In this document: one piece after another, positions 25,503-34,165 of the stretch | Position numbering within the stretch: position 1 is the first letter of the stretch | How the letters are laid out: every line of letters starts with the position of its first letter | From: Treponema sp. | Lineage (GTDB): Bacteria; Spirochaetota; Spirochaetia; Treponematales; Treponemataceae | DNA: 64,000 bases | Direction of reading: 5' to 3' | Assembly (NCBI GenBank): GCA_024400915.1 | Contig: JAKSLX010000003.1 | Span: 1-64,000, forward strand | The notes under the pieces: generated by a model | Database searches by the model: none | What the model saw: only the letters and a program-made list of their open reading frames with translations | Told to the model about the DNA's origin: nothing | Position numbers and translations under genes: made by a program

Positions 25503-27236
25503 TTAGAAATTGTATTTAATTCCAATCTGTGCGAAGCTGTTGTGATTCCAGCCGTCGAATTCGCTCTTTTCATCTTTGCACCACATTACAAGTCCGCTAC
25601 CTGTGATAATCAGGTTTCCGCCTGCCGTACGAACTGAAAGGGATGGCATGAATACAAAGTCTTTGCGTTCGATTCCGTAGATTCCCTTAAGGTCAAGCTT
25701 AATGTTCTCGTAGTACCATGTGTCTGTAATGTCAAAAATGATCTTCATGTTTGTGTAGCAGTCATCCGGATCATTATCAACATCATAAGCCTTGTAGATT
25801 CCGTCCTTAATCTTGTCGTTCTTAAGGATGTACTTGCCTTGTGTCTGAATGTTAAGGTTGATGTTGTGAACAGGAATATCGCGGTCAAAACCTACAACCC
25901 AGTTGAGGGAATTGTTGTGAATGAATGGATCATCACCTTTTGTATCCTCTGTCATGTTGTATGCAAATTCAAAGCGGCTGTTCAAAGAAAGAAGCCACCA
26001 GGGAGTAATGAAGGCACCTTCGAGACCAAAGATCTGAACCTTGTCATAAGCAAGGAACTTGTCTTCTTCTGAAAGATTTCCTGTTGTAACATACTTTGTC
26101 ATTGCTGTATTGAACTTTAGTGCATTGAAAGAAGGCTGCTTAAGGTGTCCGTAGTAGTAGCTGAACCCAAGGTCAAGCGGTCCTGCAATGAAAGTTGTGC
26201 GCAAACCTGCCTGTCCGTACTTGAGCTGGTTTGTATCAGGGTAGAGGAAGCTTGAATCATTTGAAAGCCCTGAAAGGTTTGTAAGGGCAAGATTCTGGGC
26301 TGTAACTGCGTCTGTCAGGTATCCTTTTGTAGCATCTTCAAGAGTTGAAGCTATTGTATCTTCATTAGTTGGATTAAGACCATATTTCCTAAGGGTCGCA
26401 GCATTTGCGGTTACTACATCTGTAAGTGCTTTCTTAGATGCGTCGAATGAAGCTTTATAAGCGCCTGTTGGGCGACCACTGAGAGCGTCTGCCATGTGAA
26501 GTTGTGCTGCTGCTTTGTAAGCATCACTTGCTGCTGCAATTTCTGCTGCAAGTTTTCTTGCTTCTTCTGCTGCAGTTACAGTAGCGGCATAGTTTCCCTT
26601 TGCTGTAGCTGTTACATTATCAGTAAGTGTCTTTGCGGCCTTTGGTGTCCATACTCCAGTTCCAAGGCGGTCTGGAGTCATTACAGGTGTGTAGACTGCT
26701 TCAAACTTAAGGTTGCTTGCAAATGGTGTTGCATACATTACACGGAACATCGGTTCTGCAATTCGGCGGTCATTGTAGTCCGGAATAAGGAAGTCCGAAT
26801 AGTCGTTTGCGTTGAAGTTGTCGAGTACGTGAACCTTGTCTGTCTTTCCCCAGACAATGCGCATCTTACCTGCTTCAAAAGTCCAGTTGCCGAAAATTGC
26901 AGTTGCCTTGAATTCATCAAAGATGTCCTTGTAATTTCCTTTTTCAAGGGATGTCCTGTCAAACTTGAGTTTTGCGTTGAGCAAAGAACTTGTTCCTTCG
27001 TAGTCAAAGTGAAGCTTTAGGGCTGCGTTGCCTTCAGTTTTTGTTTCAACGTTTTTTGCGCGTTCACCATTTGAATCGCGAAGGTCTGTCCAAGACCGCC
27101 CCGTTACTTCTGCTGATCCACCGATGCTGAGGGATGGTTCAATTGGTGGTTCTTCCTCTTCATAATCCTGGGCATAAACAAATCCTGTAAGTGAAAGGAC
27201 TGCAGCCGCAAGAATGATTTTCTTAGTTAGTTTCAT
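25503..27236 (-). CDS. Outer-membrane beta-barrel protein, family copy 1
   Basis: A 577-residue exported protein. The signal peptide is MKLTKKIILAAAVLSLTGFVYA, with cleavage after the final Ala. The rest is rich in alternating polar/aromatic strands and ends in GIKYNF, a C-terminal Phe typical of Bam-assembled barrels. It is clearly homologous to the 40524-42059 protein through WGKTDKVHVLDNFNANDYSDF and YNDRRIAEPM. A 140-residue Ala-rich, probably coiled insertion (about 195-330) is absent from that copy. The LolA-like gene is just upstream in the same operon. It is probably a channel or receptor for lipid or hydrophobic traffic (inference); possibly DUF1302-like. Confidence 0.75.
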   Translation of the reverse strand: MKLTKKIILAAAVLSLTGFVYAQDYEEEEPPIEPSLSIGGSAEVTGRSWTDLRDSNGERAKNVETKTEGNAALKLHFDYEGTSSLLNAKLKFDRTSLEKGNYKDIFDEFKATAIFGNWTFEAGKMRIVWGKTDKVHVLDNFNANDYSDFLIPDYNDRRIAEPMFRVMYATPFASNLKFEAVYTPVMTPDRLGTGVWTPKAAKTLTDNVTATAKGNYAATVTAAEEARKLAAEIAAASDAYKAAAQLHMADALSGRPTGAYKASFDASKKALTDVVTANAATLRKYGLNPTNEDTIASTLEDATKGYLTDAVTAQNLALTNLSGLSNDSSFLYPDTNQLKYGQAGLRTTFIAGPLDLGFSYYYGHLKQPSFNALKFNTAMTKYVTTGNLSEEDKFLAYDKVQIFGLEGAFITPWWLLSLNSRFEFAYNMTEDTKGDDPFIHNNSLNWVVGFDRDIPVHNINLNIQTQGKYILKNDKIKDGIYKAYDVDNDPDDCYTNMKIIFDITDTWYYENIKLDLKGIYGIERKDFVFMPSLSVRTAGGNLIITGSGLVMWCKDEKSEFDGWNHNSFAQIGIKYNF

Positions 27237-27281
27237 AAGTTTCCTCTTGTTCTTCCCTGATGAATAAACTTCGGGTCTTGA

Positions 27282-28085
27282 TTATTTACCAGTCTGAAGC
27301 CACTGCTGAGAGAAGTACTTGTCAGAAAGGGGTTTGTCGAAAGTTACGTCTTCAGGCTTGATTGAAATTACAGTCTTGTGCCCTGTCTTTTCATTTACTA
27401 TTGTCTGCTTGTCGCGGAAAAGATACTTGCCGTTCATTACAGTAACATGGTCAACATTCAAAGACTTTGTAAGCTTGTCTGTCTTGCTGTAGTATTCAAT
27501 CTTTGCAGGAAGATATGTTTCCTTATTGATGTACTGGATGCGGTATGCATATTCAACATTCTTGTTGGCAATAGGAACGCTCTTGATTTTGTAAACGTTG
27601 TAGTTCTTTCCTGCAACATTTACAGTAGCATTTTCATCGAGCATTGTGTTTTCATCATCCTTGTAGTTGCGGATTGTCATGTCGTTGTATGTAACGTCCA
27701 TACCAAGGAATGCCTTGCCGCGGTCTGTTGTGTTAACACGGCGAACTGTACCTACAGATGGTTCGAATACGTACTTGTCGTCATCTTTGTTTGACTTTTC
27801 AGACTGCCATACGCGTGTCTTATAGTACTTGTTTGAAGCTGGTCCCTTAAAGTCAAAAACAGTATTTACAAGACCACCCTTGTGATTTCCGTACTGCATT
27901 ACATCACGAGTTTCTTCAAGCTTTCCAGCTGCACTGAAGAGTTCAAGCTTGATCTTTGCTGTACTTGTTTCTGGAATTGCGAGCTGTGCATATTTTTCCA
28001 AAACTGCGTTTGCATCGATGGCAAATGCAGATCCCGCCATTACTGCTGATGCAGCCAATACTGTTAAAAATCTAATTCTTTTCAT
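27282..28085 (-). CDS. Outer-membrane lipoprotein-sorting (LolA-like) protein, copy 1
   Basis: A 267-residue periplasmic protein with signal peptide MKRIRFLTVLAASAVMAGSAFA. The remainder has the half-barrel pattern of the LolA-like family: KIKLELFSAAGKLEETRDV, an RVWQ strand, VRRVNTTDRGKAFLGMDVTYNDM and FDKPLSDKYFSQQWLQTGK at the end. Its paralogue at 42143 shares RRVN, FLGTDATYGD and the NFLKTGK ending. Such proteins bind lipids or lipid-linked cargo and usually neighbour an MMPL/RND pump; here only a barrel accompanies it. It has a strong AGGTCGAC-type leader. Confidence 0.8.
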   Translation of the reverse strand: MKRIRFLTVLAASAVMAGSAFAIDANAVLEKYAQLAIPETSTAKIKLELFSAAGKLEETRDVMQYGNHKGGLVNTVFDFKGPASNKYYKTRVWQSEKSNKDDDKYVFEPSVGTVRRVNTTDRGKAFLGMDVTYNDMTIRNYKDDENTMLDENATVNVAGKNYNVYKIKSVPIANKNVEYAYRIQYINKETYLPAKIEYYSKTDKLTKSLNVDHVTVMNGKYLFRDKQTIVNEKTGHKTVISIKPEDVTFDKPLSDKYFSQQWLQTGK

Positions 28086-28228
28086 TGTCGACCTCCGATA
28101 AAATAATTGTCCTTACCCCTAATTTAACACGACTTTAAGAAATCTCAATTTTTTACCTAAAAAATTTGAAAATTTTAAATTTCGATTTAAAATTAAAATT
28201 GTATATCTTTTATTTTTTCAGGAGAATT

Positions 28229-30292
28229 ATGTCCATGGCTAAAAAAAGAAGGGGTACTTTAGCAAATAGAATCATCCTTGGTGTTACGCTGCAGACCATT
28301 GCGTTGTTGCTTCTTGTTGGCGTTGCTTCATTTACAAGGACAAAAAAATTAAATGACCTGAGCTTTACCGATAAGCTTTCCAATATAATGAGGCTTACGG
28401 ACTCAACTATAACTGCTTTCCTTCAGAATATGAAGGGTATTACAGAATCCTTGACAAATACTGATGCAGCAGATGAGGAATTGACCAAACTGCAGTCTAC
28501 GTTTGTTGAATCGAATGAATTCATTCTTTCGGCTGCCATTATTAAGGATGACGGAACAATCTACAGTTATCCTGATGGGGCTTATGATTTCGATGCAATC
28601 TATGAAAATCCACTCTGGGACACAACCATTAATCTTGACGGAACCGTATATTTTTCTCCTTTATATGAAAGTGCAGGCGGAAGGGTAGTTTTTGCCGGCA
28701 GTTGCATGCTTCCTGATGAAGACGGAATTGCAATCATTGAAATTGATCCTTTTGCCTATACGGTTCTTCTTGGTGACTCAGGCAGTATGGGTGACATCAA
28801 GATGTTCATCATGGATGAACAAGGAAACGTAATTTTTGACCCTTTCGCAACAGAGGTTGAACTCAAGTCTTGCAATGAGCTTGGAATTAAGTCTCTTGAA
28901 TCCTATCAGCCAGGATCTTACGGTAGGGAAATTGATGATTTTAACGGCGAAAAGACGGAAGTCAGAATCATCGGTTCATCAAATGAATACTGTTCAATGG
29001 ATTTTGCTCTCCTTATTCCCGTAAAGTCAATGAATGCTTCCACAAATTCTGTGCTTACCATTACGATAATGTTCATTCTCATAGGTTTTATTATTGCTGT
29101 AATCGTTGCAGTTTTGCTTGCAAGAAGCGTTATCAAGCCATTGTCAAAAGTAATCAACATGCTCAAGAATATTTCCGAAGGTGACGGAGATCTCAGGGTC
29201 CGTATTCCGGAAGATGCTAACAACGAACTTGGACAGCTTGCTGAATATTTCAACCTTACAATCACTAAGATTTCAGGTTCCCTTAAGTCCATCATCAATG
29301 AATCGGGAGTTATGACTCAGGTTGGTGAAAAGCTTGCTGCTTCTATGGAAGAATCCAATGCGGAACTTGTTAACCTTACAGATAATGTAAATACGGTTAG
29401 AAGTGAAGTTGAAGATCAGAATGATGCTGTTGCCCACGCAAATGATACTCTCGGTGAAATGACTAAGAGCATTGAAAACCTCAATCAGAACATCATTAAT
29501 CAGGCAGAAAGCGTAAGTCAGTCATCCAGTGCTGTTGAAGAAATGGTTGCAAGTATTGTTTCCGTTACGCAGATTCTTAACAAGAACCAGTACAATGTTG
29601 CTTCCCTTACTGAAACTGCAGAAACTGGTAAGGTAATCATTGCAAAGACTGTTGAAATGACAGAAAAAGTTTCTCACGACTCTGAAGGTCTTATTGAAGC
29701 AAGTAAGGTTATTCAGGATATTGCCGACCAGACAAACCTCCTTGCCATGAATGCCGCCATTGAAGCAGCTCATGCCGGTGAAGCAGGAAAGGGTTTTGCC
29801 GTAGTTGCCAGCGAAATCCGTAAGCTTGCGGAAGATTCAAATAATCAGGCTCGCAAGATTAACGAAGTTCTTGAGCACTTCCGCGAAGTAATCAAGCAGA
29901 TGACAGGTAATTCTGAAGAACTTAAGGTTCAGTTTGACAAGATCTTTAATGCAACTCAGATTGTAAGCAACCAGGAAACAGTCATCAAGAGTGCCATGGA
30001 CGAACAGAAGGCAGGCAGTGATCAGGTGCTTGAAGCCATGCGCAAAATCAACAATATTACGACTGATGTACGTGCAAGTTCTACTCAGATGGAACAGGGT
30101 AGTAGGGAAGTTGTTGATGAAATGGAAAAACTTTCTTCAATCGCTATGCAGATTACCAATTCAATGGGAGGCATGACAAAGGGGCTTGATGTTCTTGGCC
30201 ATACAATTGAAGAGGTAAGCAGAGTTGGTTCAGAAAATAAGGAATGTATTGATAATGTAAGTGAAGTTATTTCTACATTCAAAGTTGAATAA
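28229..30292 (+). CDS. Methyl-accepting chemotaxis protein, orthodox type
   Basis: A 687-residue receptor; the start is the ATG after CAGGAGAATT, and an earlier in-frame ATG lacks such a site. Helix 1 is at about 13-33, followed by a periplasmic dCache-like sensor (about 35-285) with AAIIKDDGTIYSYPDG and VIFDPF. Helix 2 (about 290-315), a HAMP (IKPLSKVINMLKNISEGDGDL) and a signalling hairpin follow. The tip is DIADQTNLLAMNAAIEAAHAGE, the canonical sequence. It should signal to the motility CheA encoded elsewhere, in contrast to the four divergent receptors at 3.3-10.5 kb. Confidence 0.95.
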   Translation: MSMAKKRRGTLANRIILGVTLQTIALLLLVGVASFTRTKKLNDLSFTDKLSNIMRLTDSTITAFLQNMKGITESLTNTDAADEELTKLQSTFVESNEFILSAAIIKDDGTIYSYPDGAYDFDAIYENPLWDTTINLDGTVYFSPLYESAGGRVVFAGSCMLPDEDGIAIIEIDPFAYTVLLGDSGSMGDIKMFIMDEQGNVIFDPFATEVELKSCNELGIKSLESYQPGSYGREIDDFNGEKTEVRIIGSSNEYCSMDFALLIPVKSMNASTNSVLTITIMFILIGFIIAVIVAVLLARSVIKPLSKVINMLKNISEGDGDLRVRIPEDANNELGQLAEYFNLTITKISGSLKSIINESGVMTQVGEKLAASMEESNAELVNLTDNVNTVRSEVEDQNDAVAHANDTLGEMTKSIENLNQNIINQAESVSQSSSAVEEMVASIVSVTQILNKNQYNVASLTETAETGKVIIAKTVEMTEKVSHDSEGLIEASKVIQDIADQTNLLAMNAAIEAAHAGEAGKGFAVVASEIRKLAEDSNNQARKINEVLEHFREVIKQMTGNSEELKVQFDKIFNATQIVSNQETVIKSAMDEQKAGSDQVLEAMRKINNITTDVRASSTQMEQGSREVVDEMEKLSSIAMQITNSMGGMTKGLDVLGHTIEEVSRVGSENKECIDNVSEVISTFKVE

Positions 30293-30351
30293 AAAAGTTA
30301 AATTCACTTCCTCCTTAATTTTTGCATAGGGGGTTGTCCAATAAGTATTTA

Positions 30352-30410
30352 GTGTAGCGCTCATTGAGCCTGTCGAAATGACTGCTACACAAAATGTGTT
30401 GGTTTCGACA
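30352..30410. repeat. Interleaved palindromic repeat
   Basis: GTGTAGC (30352-30358) pairs with GCTACAC (30384-30390), and TGTCGAAA (30371-30378) with TTTCGACA (30403-30410). The CATTGAGCCTGTCGAAATGAC core resembles dispersed REP-type elements seen in many bacteria. It directly precedes the RsbW remnant. Confidence 0.6.
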
Positions 30411-30413
30411 TGA

Positions 30414-30594
30414 GGCCGTAGCAAGTGCCCCTTTGACCCCTTGAATCAAGTCAATGAACCTGATTTTACAGTTCCTGCAGAAGAGAAAAAAGAAGGAGGT
30501 CTTGGAGTTTACATCGTGAAAAAAAATGATGGATCATGTTGAATATGAACGGGCAGGGGATAAAAACTGCCTTTCTATAGTCAAGCAGCTTTAG
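30414..30594 (+). pseudogene. Decayed RsbW-type anti-sigma kinase, C-terminal remnant
   Basis: Translation gives PFDPLNQVNEPDFTVPAEEK and then GGLGVYIVKK. After an eight-A run (30519-30526), with one A too many, it continues in the next frame as MMDHVEYERAGDKNCLSIVKQL and a stop. This is the end of an RsbW/SpoIIAB-like GHKL ATPase, including the G2 box GGLGVYIVKK. The N-terminal part with the N and G1 boxes is missing and replaced by repeat DNA, so it cannot make a working kinase. It may have arrived or been broken with the flanking repeats. Confidence 0.75.
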
Positions 30595-30639
30595 TGATAA
30601 GTCGAAGGTCTTCAGTTTAATTGGATTGCTTCGTTGCAG

Positions 30640-30836
30640 GCTCATCGCAATGACGGAGGTGGTGCTGTCGCCGACGTCCTGTCGGCTTTTCGCGGCACCT
30701 GCTGCGCGCTCACTCCGCGGTTCGTGGAAACAATCTGTCGATTGTTTCTACAAGTTTACTTTGTAAACTTGCCGTTTGCTAAACTGGGACTTTTTATGTT
30801 TTTTTTCGAAGAAAAAAATGGCGCGGACTGCGCCAA
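30640..30836. repeat. Cluster of hairpin repeats
   Basis: Several perfect hairpins stand in series: GAAACAATC-TGTC-GATTGTTTC, CAAGTTTAC-TTT-GTAAACTTG, TTTTTTTTCGAAGAAAAAAA and GGCGC-GGACT-GCGCC. The last part (about 30795-30836) is, on the minus strand, the CGCAGTCCGCG core plus T-tract hairpin of the 1785-1970 repeats. ATTGCTTCG...CGCAATGACGG at the start resembles another common dispersed repeat. No credible gene is seen here. Confidence 0.6.
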
Positions 30837-30859
30837 AGAAAAAGTCTGTAAATAAAAAA

Positions 30860-30887
30860 AGGTCTTCAGAAAGAAGACCTTTTTTTA
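30860..30887 (-). terminator. Terminator of tRNA-Glu
   Basis: AGGTCTTC/GAAGACCT (30860-30867/30873-30880), with A and T runs on either side. It follows the tRNA-Glu gene on the minus strand. Confidence 0.8.
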
Positions 30888-30891
30888 TGAC

Positions 30892-30964
30892 TAGCTCCTA
30901 CGGGAGTCGAACCCGTCTTTCGACCTTGAGAGGGTCACGAACTAAACCGATATTCGAAGGAGCC
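30892..30964 (-). tRNA. tRNA-Glu (CTC)
   Basis: 73 nt without encoded CCA. Acceptor GGCTCCT/AGGAGCT (first pair G-U), anticodon loop CTCTCAA with anticodon CTC between TGACC and GGTCG, and T-arm ACGGG-TTCGACT-CCCGT. The GGCTCCTTCG opening is typical of tRNA-Glu. Confidence 0.9.
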
Positions 30965-30972
30965 ATAAAAAA

Positions 30973-30994
30973 AGCTGACTTTTTACGGTCAGCT
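30973..30994 (-). terminator. Terminator between tRNA genes
   Basis: AGCTGAC/GTCAGCT (30973-30979/30988-30994), followed on the minus strand by seven T's. It lies just after tRNA-Gln and suggests that tRNA-Glu is read through it or has its own promoter. Confidence 0.75.
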
Positions 30995-31000
30995 ATTGGA

Positions 31001-31071
31001 TTCCCCAAGGAGGATTCGAACCCCCACAATCAGAACCAGAATCTGAAGTGCTACCATTACACAATCGGGGA
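31001..31071 (-). tRNA. tRNA-Gln (CTG)
   Basis: 71 nt. Acceptor TCCCCGA/TTGGGGA, discriminator A, anticodon stem TCAGA/TCTGA around loop TTCTGGT with anticodon CTG, and T-loop GGTTCGAATCC. A second Gln isoacceptor (TTG) is at 55600. Confidence 0.9.
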
Positions 31072-31142
31072 ATGTGTGATGATTAGATAATATATAAATA
31101 CGCAGATATTGTCAATAGCAAAACTTCAAATTTGAAAAAAAA

Positions 31143-31967
31143 TTATTTTCTTACGGTTCTGATATCCTGCACGCATTGGATTTCGGAAGTCACGTTAAGG
31201 TCAGGGTATTCTAATTTAATCAGGTCCAGGGCGCGTTCAACCTGGGCACTGGATTCTGCAAGGCCTGTCAAAACAAGGTTTTTCTTTTCTCCTTTGAGGT
31301 TCAGGTCTGTAATCGGCAGCTTGTTTTCTATTACCAGCATGTTGATGATTTTTTGGTTTGTGCGGAGTTCGTGAACTTTTTTCATTCCTTTAAGGTTAAG
31401 TTCTTCCGTCTCGTAGTTGCTTATCATTACGGAAAGCATATCGGCAATGGAATTTATGTTGTTTTCGTTTGTTGTAATGGTCATGTTGTAGTTATTTGGA
31501 TCATTTACATCACACTTAAAATAATCCTTGTAGTATCCGCGGCGCTTTGTGTCAGCTTTTAGTATGGAAGCTCCTGCGTGATGCACGTTGATGTTTCGTT
31601 CCTTGCATACTTTCCTTATTCTTTCTTCCATAGGGGATGTAAAATTGAAGGAAATGTGGTTTGGAACTTCTTTTAGAATTTTCCATGCTCCCTTGCCTAT
31701 GAATATGCAGTTGTCTTTTTCTGCAAAACTTAAAATTGCAAGCTTCAGGTAGTTGAAGTAAAGTTCTCTTTCTTTCAAAATGTAGTGCCAGAACATGGGG
31801 CGCTTTTCATTGAAAAGTGGAAGCTTTTCCTTGGGAAATCCATAATGAACGATTTTTGCTTCTATGTCGGTACCGGTAATCAGACTGTAGCCGGTTTTGT
31901 GTGCAATGCGTTCTGCAATTTCATTTCCTGATGATGCTATTCCGCGAGATATTGAAATAATTGCCAT
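31143..31967 (-). CDS. Cytidylate kinase-like protein with C-terminal BON-like region
   Basis: A 274-residue protein starting at MAIISISRG after Shine-Dalgarno AGGAGG; a start 11 codons upstream lacks one. Residues 1-200 match the cytidylate-kinase-like (AAA_18/Cmk2) family: SRGIASSGNEIAERIA replaces the normal P-loop, then IFIGKGAW and MEERIRKVCKERNI. The last 75 residues look like a BON-type alpha/beta domain (KKNLVLTGLAESSAQVERAL). Family members are often of unknown substrate; NMP kinase activity is uncertain because the classic GxxGxGKS is lost. Stand-alone gene. Confidence 0.75.
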   Translation of the reverse strand: MAIISISRGIASSGNEIAERIAHKTGYSLITGTDIEAKIVHYGFPKEKLPLFNEKRPMFWHYILKERELYFNYLKLAILSFAEKDNCIFIGKGAWKILKEVPNHISFNFTSPMEERIRKVCKERNINVHHAGASILKADTKRRGYYKDYFKCDVNDPNNYNMTITTNENNINSIADMLSVMISNYETEELNLKGMKKVHELRTNQKIINMLVIENKLPITDLNLKGEKKNLVLTGLAESSAQVERALDLIKLEYPDLNVTSEIQCVQDIRTVRK

Positions 31968-32014
31968 AGGGTCGCCTCCTAAAAAAAGTATCCATTTCAA
32001 TTATACCACAAAAA

Positions 32015-32043
32015 TTGAAATTTCAACGGATAAATGATATTTT
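32015..32043 (+). promoter_or_regulatory. Promoter of the chromate-transporter pair
   Basis: TTGAAA (32015-32020), 17 nt, TATTTT (32038-32043), ending only 6 nt before the ATG at 32050. No Shine-Dalgarno. Confidence 0.5.
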
Positions 32044-32049
32044 TCAATC

Positions 32050-32613
32050 ATGAAATTGTTCAAGAATCTTTTAAATCTCTATCTTACTTTCTTTAAAATA
32101 GGCTCCATTACTTTCGGTGGTGGTCTTACCATGCTTCCCATTCTTGAAAGGGAACTCATAGACAGCAGAAAATGGATTACCAGTGAAGAACTCCTTGACT
32201 ACTATGCCATTGCTCAGTCTACTCCAGGAATCATTGCCGTAAATGTTTCGACTTTTGTTGGACATAAGCAGGCTGGAATTCCCGGTGCCATCTTTGCAAC
32301 ATTGGGTATGATTTCTCCATCAATAATCATCATCTCCCTCATTGCTGAATTCATTGCAAGTTTTGATTCCATTCCTTGGGTAAAAAAAGCAATGAAGGGA
32401 ATTAATGTAGGTATTGCGGCTTTGCTTACAACTACGGTCATAAGCCTTTTTAAAAAGACTGTAAAAAGATGGTGGCATTTCATTCTGTATGCCGCAGCCT
32501 TTGTTTCAGTCTATTTTTTCCATACGAGAACCATAATCGTAATTCTTTCAGCCGTTGCCTTTGGTATTTTCTATCATCTGGTTAATCTAAAAAAGCAGGG
32601 GAATGTAAAATGA
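32050..32613 (+). CDS. chrA1: Chromate transporter, half-size subunit 1
   Basis: A 187-residue CHR-family membrane protein with about six helices. The family motif FGGGLTMLPILERELI appears near residue 20, followed by AIAQSTPGIIAVNVSTFVG. Half-size CHR proteins work as pairs, equivalent to one full-length ChrA. They are annotated as anion (chromate/sulfate) exporters, though the real role in anaerobes is unclear. The gene overlaps its partner by 4 bp. Confidence 0.9.
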   Translation: MKLFKNLLNLYLTFFKIGSITFGGGLTMLPILERELIDSRKWITSEELLDYYAIAQSTPGIIAVNVSTFVGHKQAGIPGAIFATLGMISPSIIIISLIAEFIASFDSIPWVKKAMKGINVGIAALLTTTVISLFKKTVKRWWHFILYAAAFVSVYFFHTRTIIVILSAVAFGIFYHLVNLKKQGNVK

Positions 32614-33182
32614 GCTTGATTCATCTCTTTTTGATTTTCTTTTACATCGGTCTCTTTGCTGTAGGCGGTGGTCTTGTTGCGGCAACTTTCATGCAGCAGG
32701 AACTTGTTGAACACTATCATCTCCTTACAGCTGAAAAGTTTTACAACATGCTTGCCATCAGTGAAAGTACTCCGGGACCAATCGGCATCAATATTGCAAC
32801 TTATATTGGCACTGAACTTTACGGTCCTATAGGAGGAATAATCTGCACCATGGGAGAAGTTCTCCCATCCCTCATAGTCATAATAATCATTGCTAGGTTC
32901 TTTGCTAAATTTCAGGAAAAGCCACTGGTAAAAAGCGTGTTCTTTGTGTTAAGGCCTGCAACAAGCGGTCTCGTTCTCATTGCCTTTGTCCAGATTTTCT
33001 GTCTCGCCCTGATAAACATGAATTTGATTCCTGAAATCAATTGCCTTGAGAACCTGAAGCTTTTCTTTAACTGGCCGGCAGTATCCATTTATCTTGTAAG
33101 CCTCTGGATTCTTTTCAAGACAAAGGTTCATCCGATAGTAATCATGATAATCTGTGCCACCTTTGGAGTTCTCTTCTTCTAG
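32610..33182 (+). CDS. chrA2: Chromate transporter, half-size subunit 2
   Basis: A 190-residue second CHR half, with GLFAVGGGLVAATFMQQELV and AISESTPGPIGINIATYIG, followed by hydrophobic helices. It is translationally coupled to subunit 1 through ATGA. The two should form one antiparallel transporter in the inner membrane. The substrate is an oxyanion by family assignment only. Confidence 0.9.
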   Translation: MSLIHLFLIFFYIGLFAVGGGLVAATFMQQELVEHYHLLTAEKFYNMLAISESTPGPIGINIATYIGTELYGPIGGIICTMGEVLPSLIVIIIIARFFAKFQEKPLVKSVFFVLRPATSGLVLIAFVQIFCLALINMNLIPEINCLENLKLFFNWPAVSIYLVSLWILFKTKVHPIVIMIICATFGVLFF

Positions 33183-33256
33183 AAAACTGTTACGTTTTTC
33201 TGGAATTTTTGTTATAATAATGTAATTTGTAAACACATATATGAGGGGTTATAGTT

Positions 33257-34165
33257 ATGAAACCAACATTGGTAGTACTTGCTGCCGGGATGGGAAGCCG
33301 TTACGGTGGTGTTAAACAGATAGACGCAGTAGGAAAGAACGGTGAATGCCTTCTTGATTTTTCAGCTTATGATGCACGCAAGGCTGGCTTCGGTAAGGTT
33401 GTTTTCATCATCAGGCCTGACATTGAAAAGGATTTTAGGGAACGCCTTTTTGACCGTGTTGCCGCAAATATGGATGCAGAATATGTTTTCCAGACAAAAG
33501 AAAGCCTTCTGACTTCAGAAGAACTTGCCCGCGGTGCTGAACGCACAAAGCCTTGGGGAACACTTCATGCAGTTCTCTGTGCAGAAAAGGCAATCAAGAC
33601 TCCTTTTGCTGTAATCAACAGTGATGACTATTATGGAGCTGAAGCATTTGCAACTCTTGGAAATCACCTTTCTTCAATTCCTGCAGATTCTCCTGAACAT
33701 GCCATGGTTGGTTATGTTCTTGGAAATACCATGAGCAAGAGTGGTTCCGTTAGCCGTGGAATCTGTACAGTCAAAGACGGATTCATGGATTCTATCGTAG
33801 AAAATACAAAGATTTATTATGAAGGTGACGGCATAGTTACTGAACTTAATGGAGAAAAGAAAAACCTTACTGGAAAAGAATGGGTAAGCATGAACTTCTT
33901 TGGATTCAGCCTCAAGGCATTTGAAAGATTCCACAAGTACTGGGATGAATTCAAAGCTACTTCCCTTGGCGAACCAAAGACAGAAGCTCTTCTTCCTGTT
34001 GCCGCAAGCGACATTGCAAAGAACAACGAAGGCTGCATCAAGTTCTTTACTTCTACAGAAAACTGGTTTGGCATGACATATCCGGAAGACCGTGAAATCG
34101 TAAAGCAGGAAATTGCCAACAAGATTTCAAGCGGTTACTATCCTGAAAAGCTCTGGGAAAAATAA
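33257..34165 (+). CDS. Sugar-phosphate nucleotidyltransferase family protein
   Basis: A 302-residue protein with the nucleotidyltransferase signature LAAGMGSRYGGVKQ at its start (normally GxGTRxxPxTK), WGTLHAVLCAE and the metal-binding INSDDYYG. It probably activates a sugar phosphate with an NTP for cell-surface polysaccharide or glycolipid synthesis. AGGGG serves as Shine-Dalgarno. Its last base overlaps the start of the mannose isomerase gene, suggesting a common mannose/GDP-sugar theme, but the exact sugar cannot be read. Confidence 0.85.
   Translation: MKPTLVVLAAGMGSRYGGVKQIDAVGKNGECLLDFSAYDARKAGFGKVVFIIRPDIEKDFRERLFDRVAANMDAEYVFQTKESLLTSEELARGAERTKPWGTLHAVLCAEKAIKTPFAVINSDDYYGAEAFATLGNHLSSIPADSPEHAMVGYVLGNTMSKSGSVSRGICTVKDGFMDSIVENTKIYYEGDGIVTELNGEKKNLTGKEWVSMNFFGFSLKAFERFHKYWDEFKATSLGEPKTEALLPVAASDIAKNNEGCIKFFTSTENWFGMTYPEDREIVKQEIANKISSGYYPEKLWEK

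Noticed and set aside
26496..27020. Cysteine-rich 174-residue open frame on the plus strand
   Set aside because: It is antisense to the Ala-rich insertion of the barrel gene; GC-rich alanine codons read backwards give Cys/Ser. No ribosome site.
28086..28160. ArsR-type dyad upstream of the orphan LolA-like gene
   Set aside because: AT-rich TTTGAAAATTTTAAATTT was considered, but it does not fit the GTTNAANNNNTTNAAC spacing or ends.
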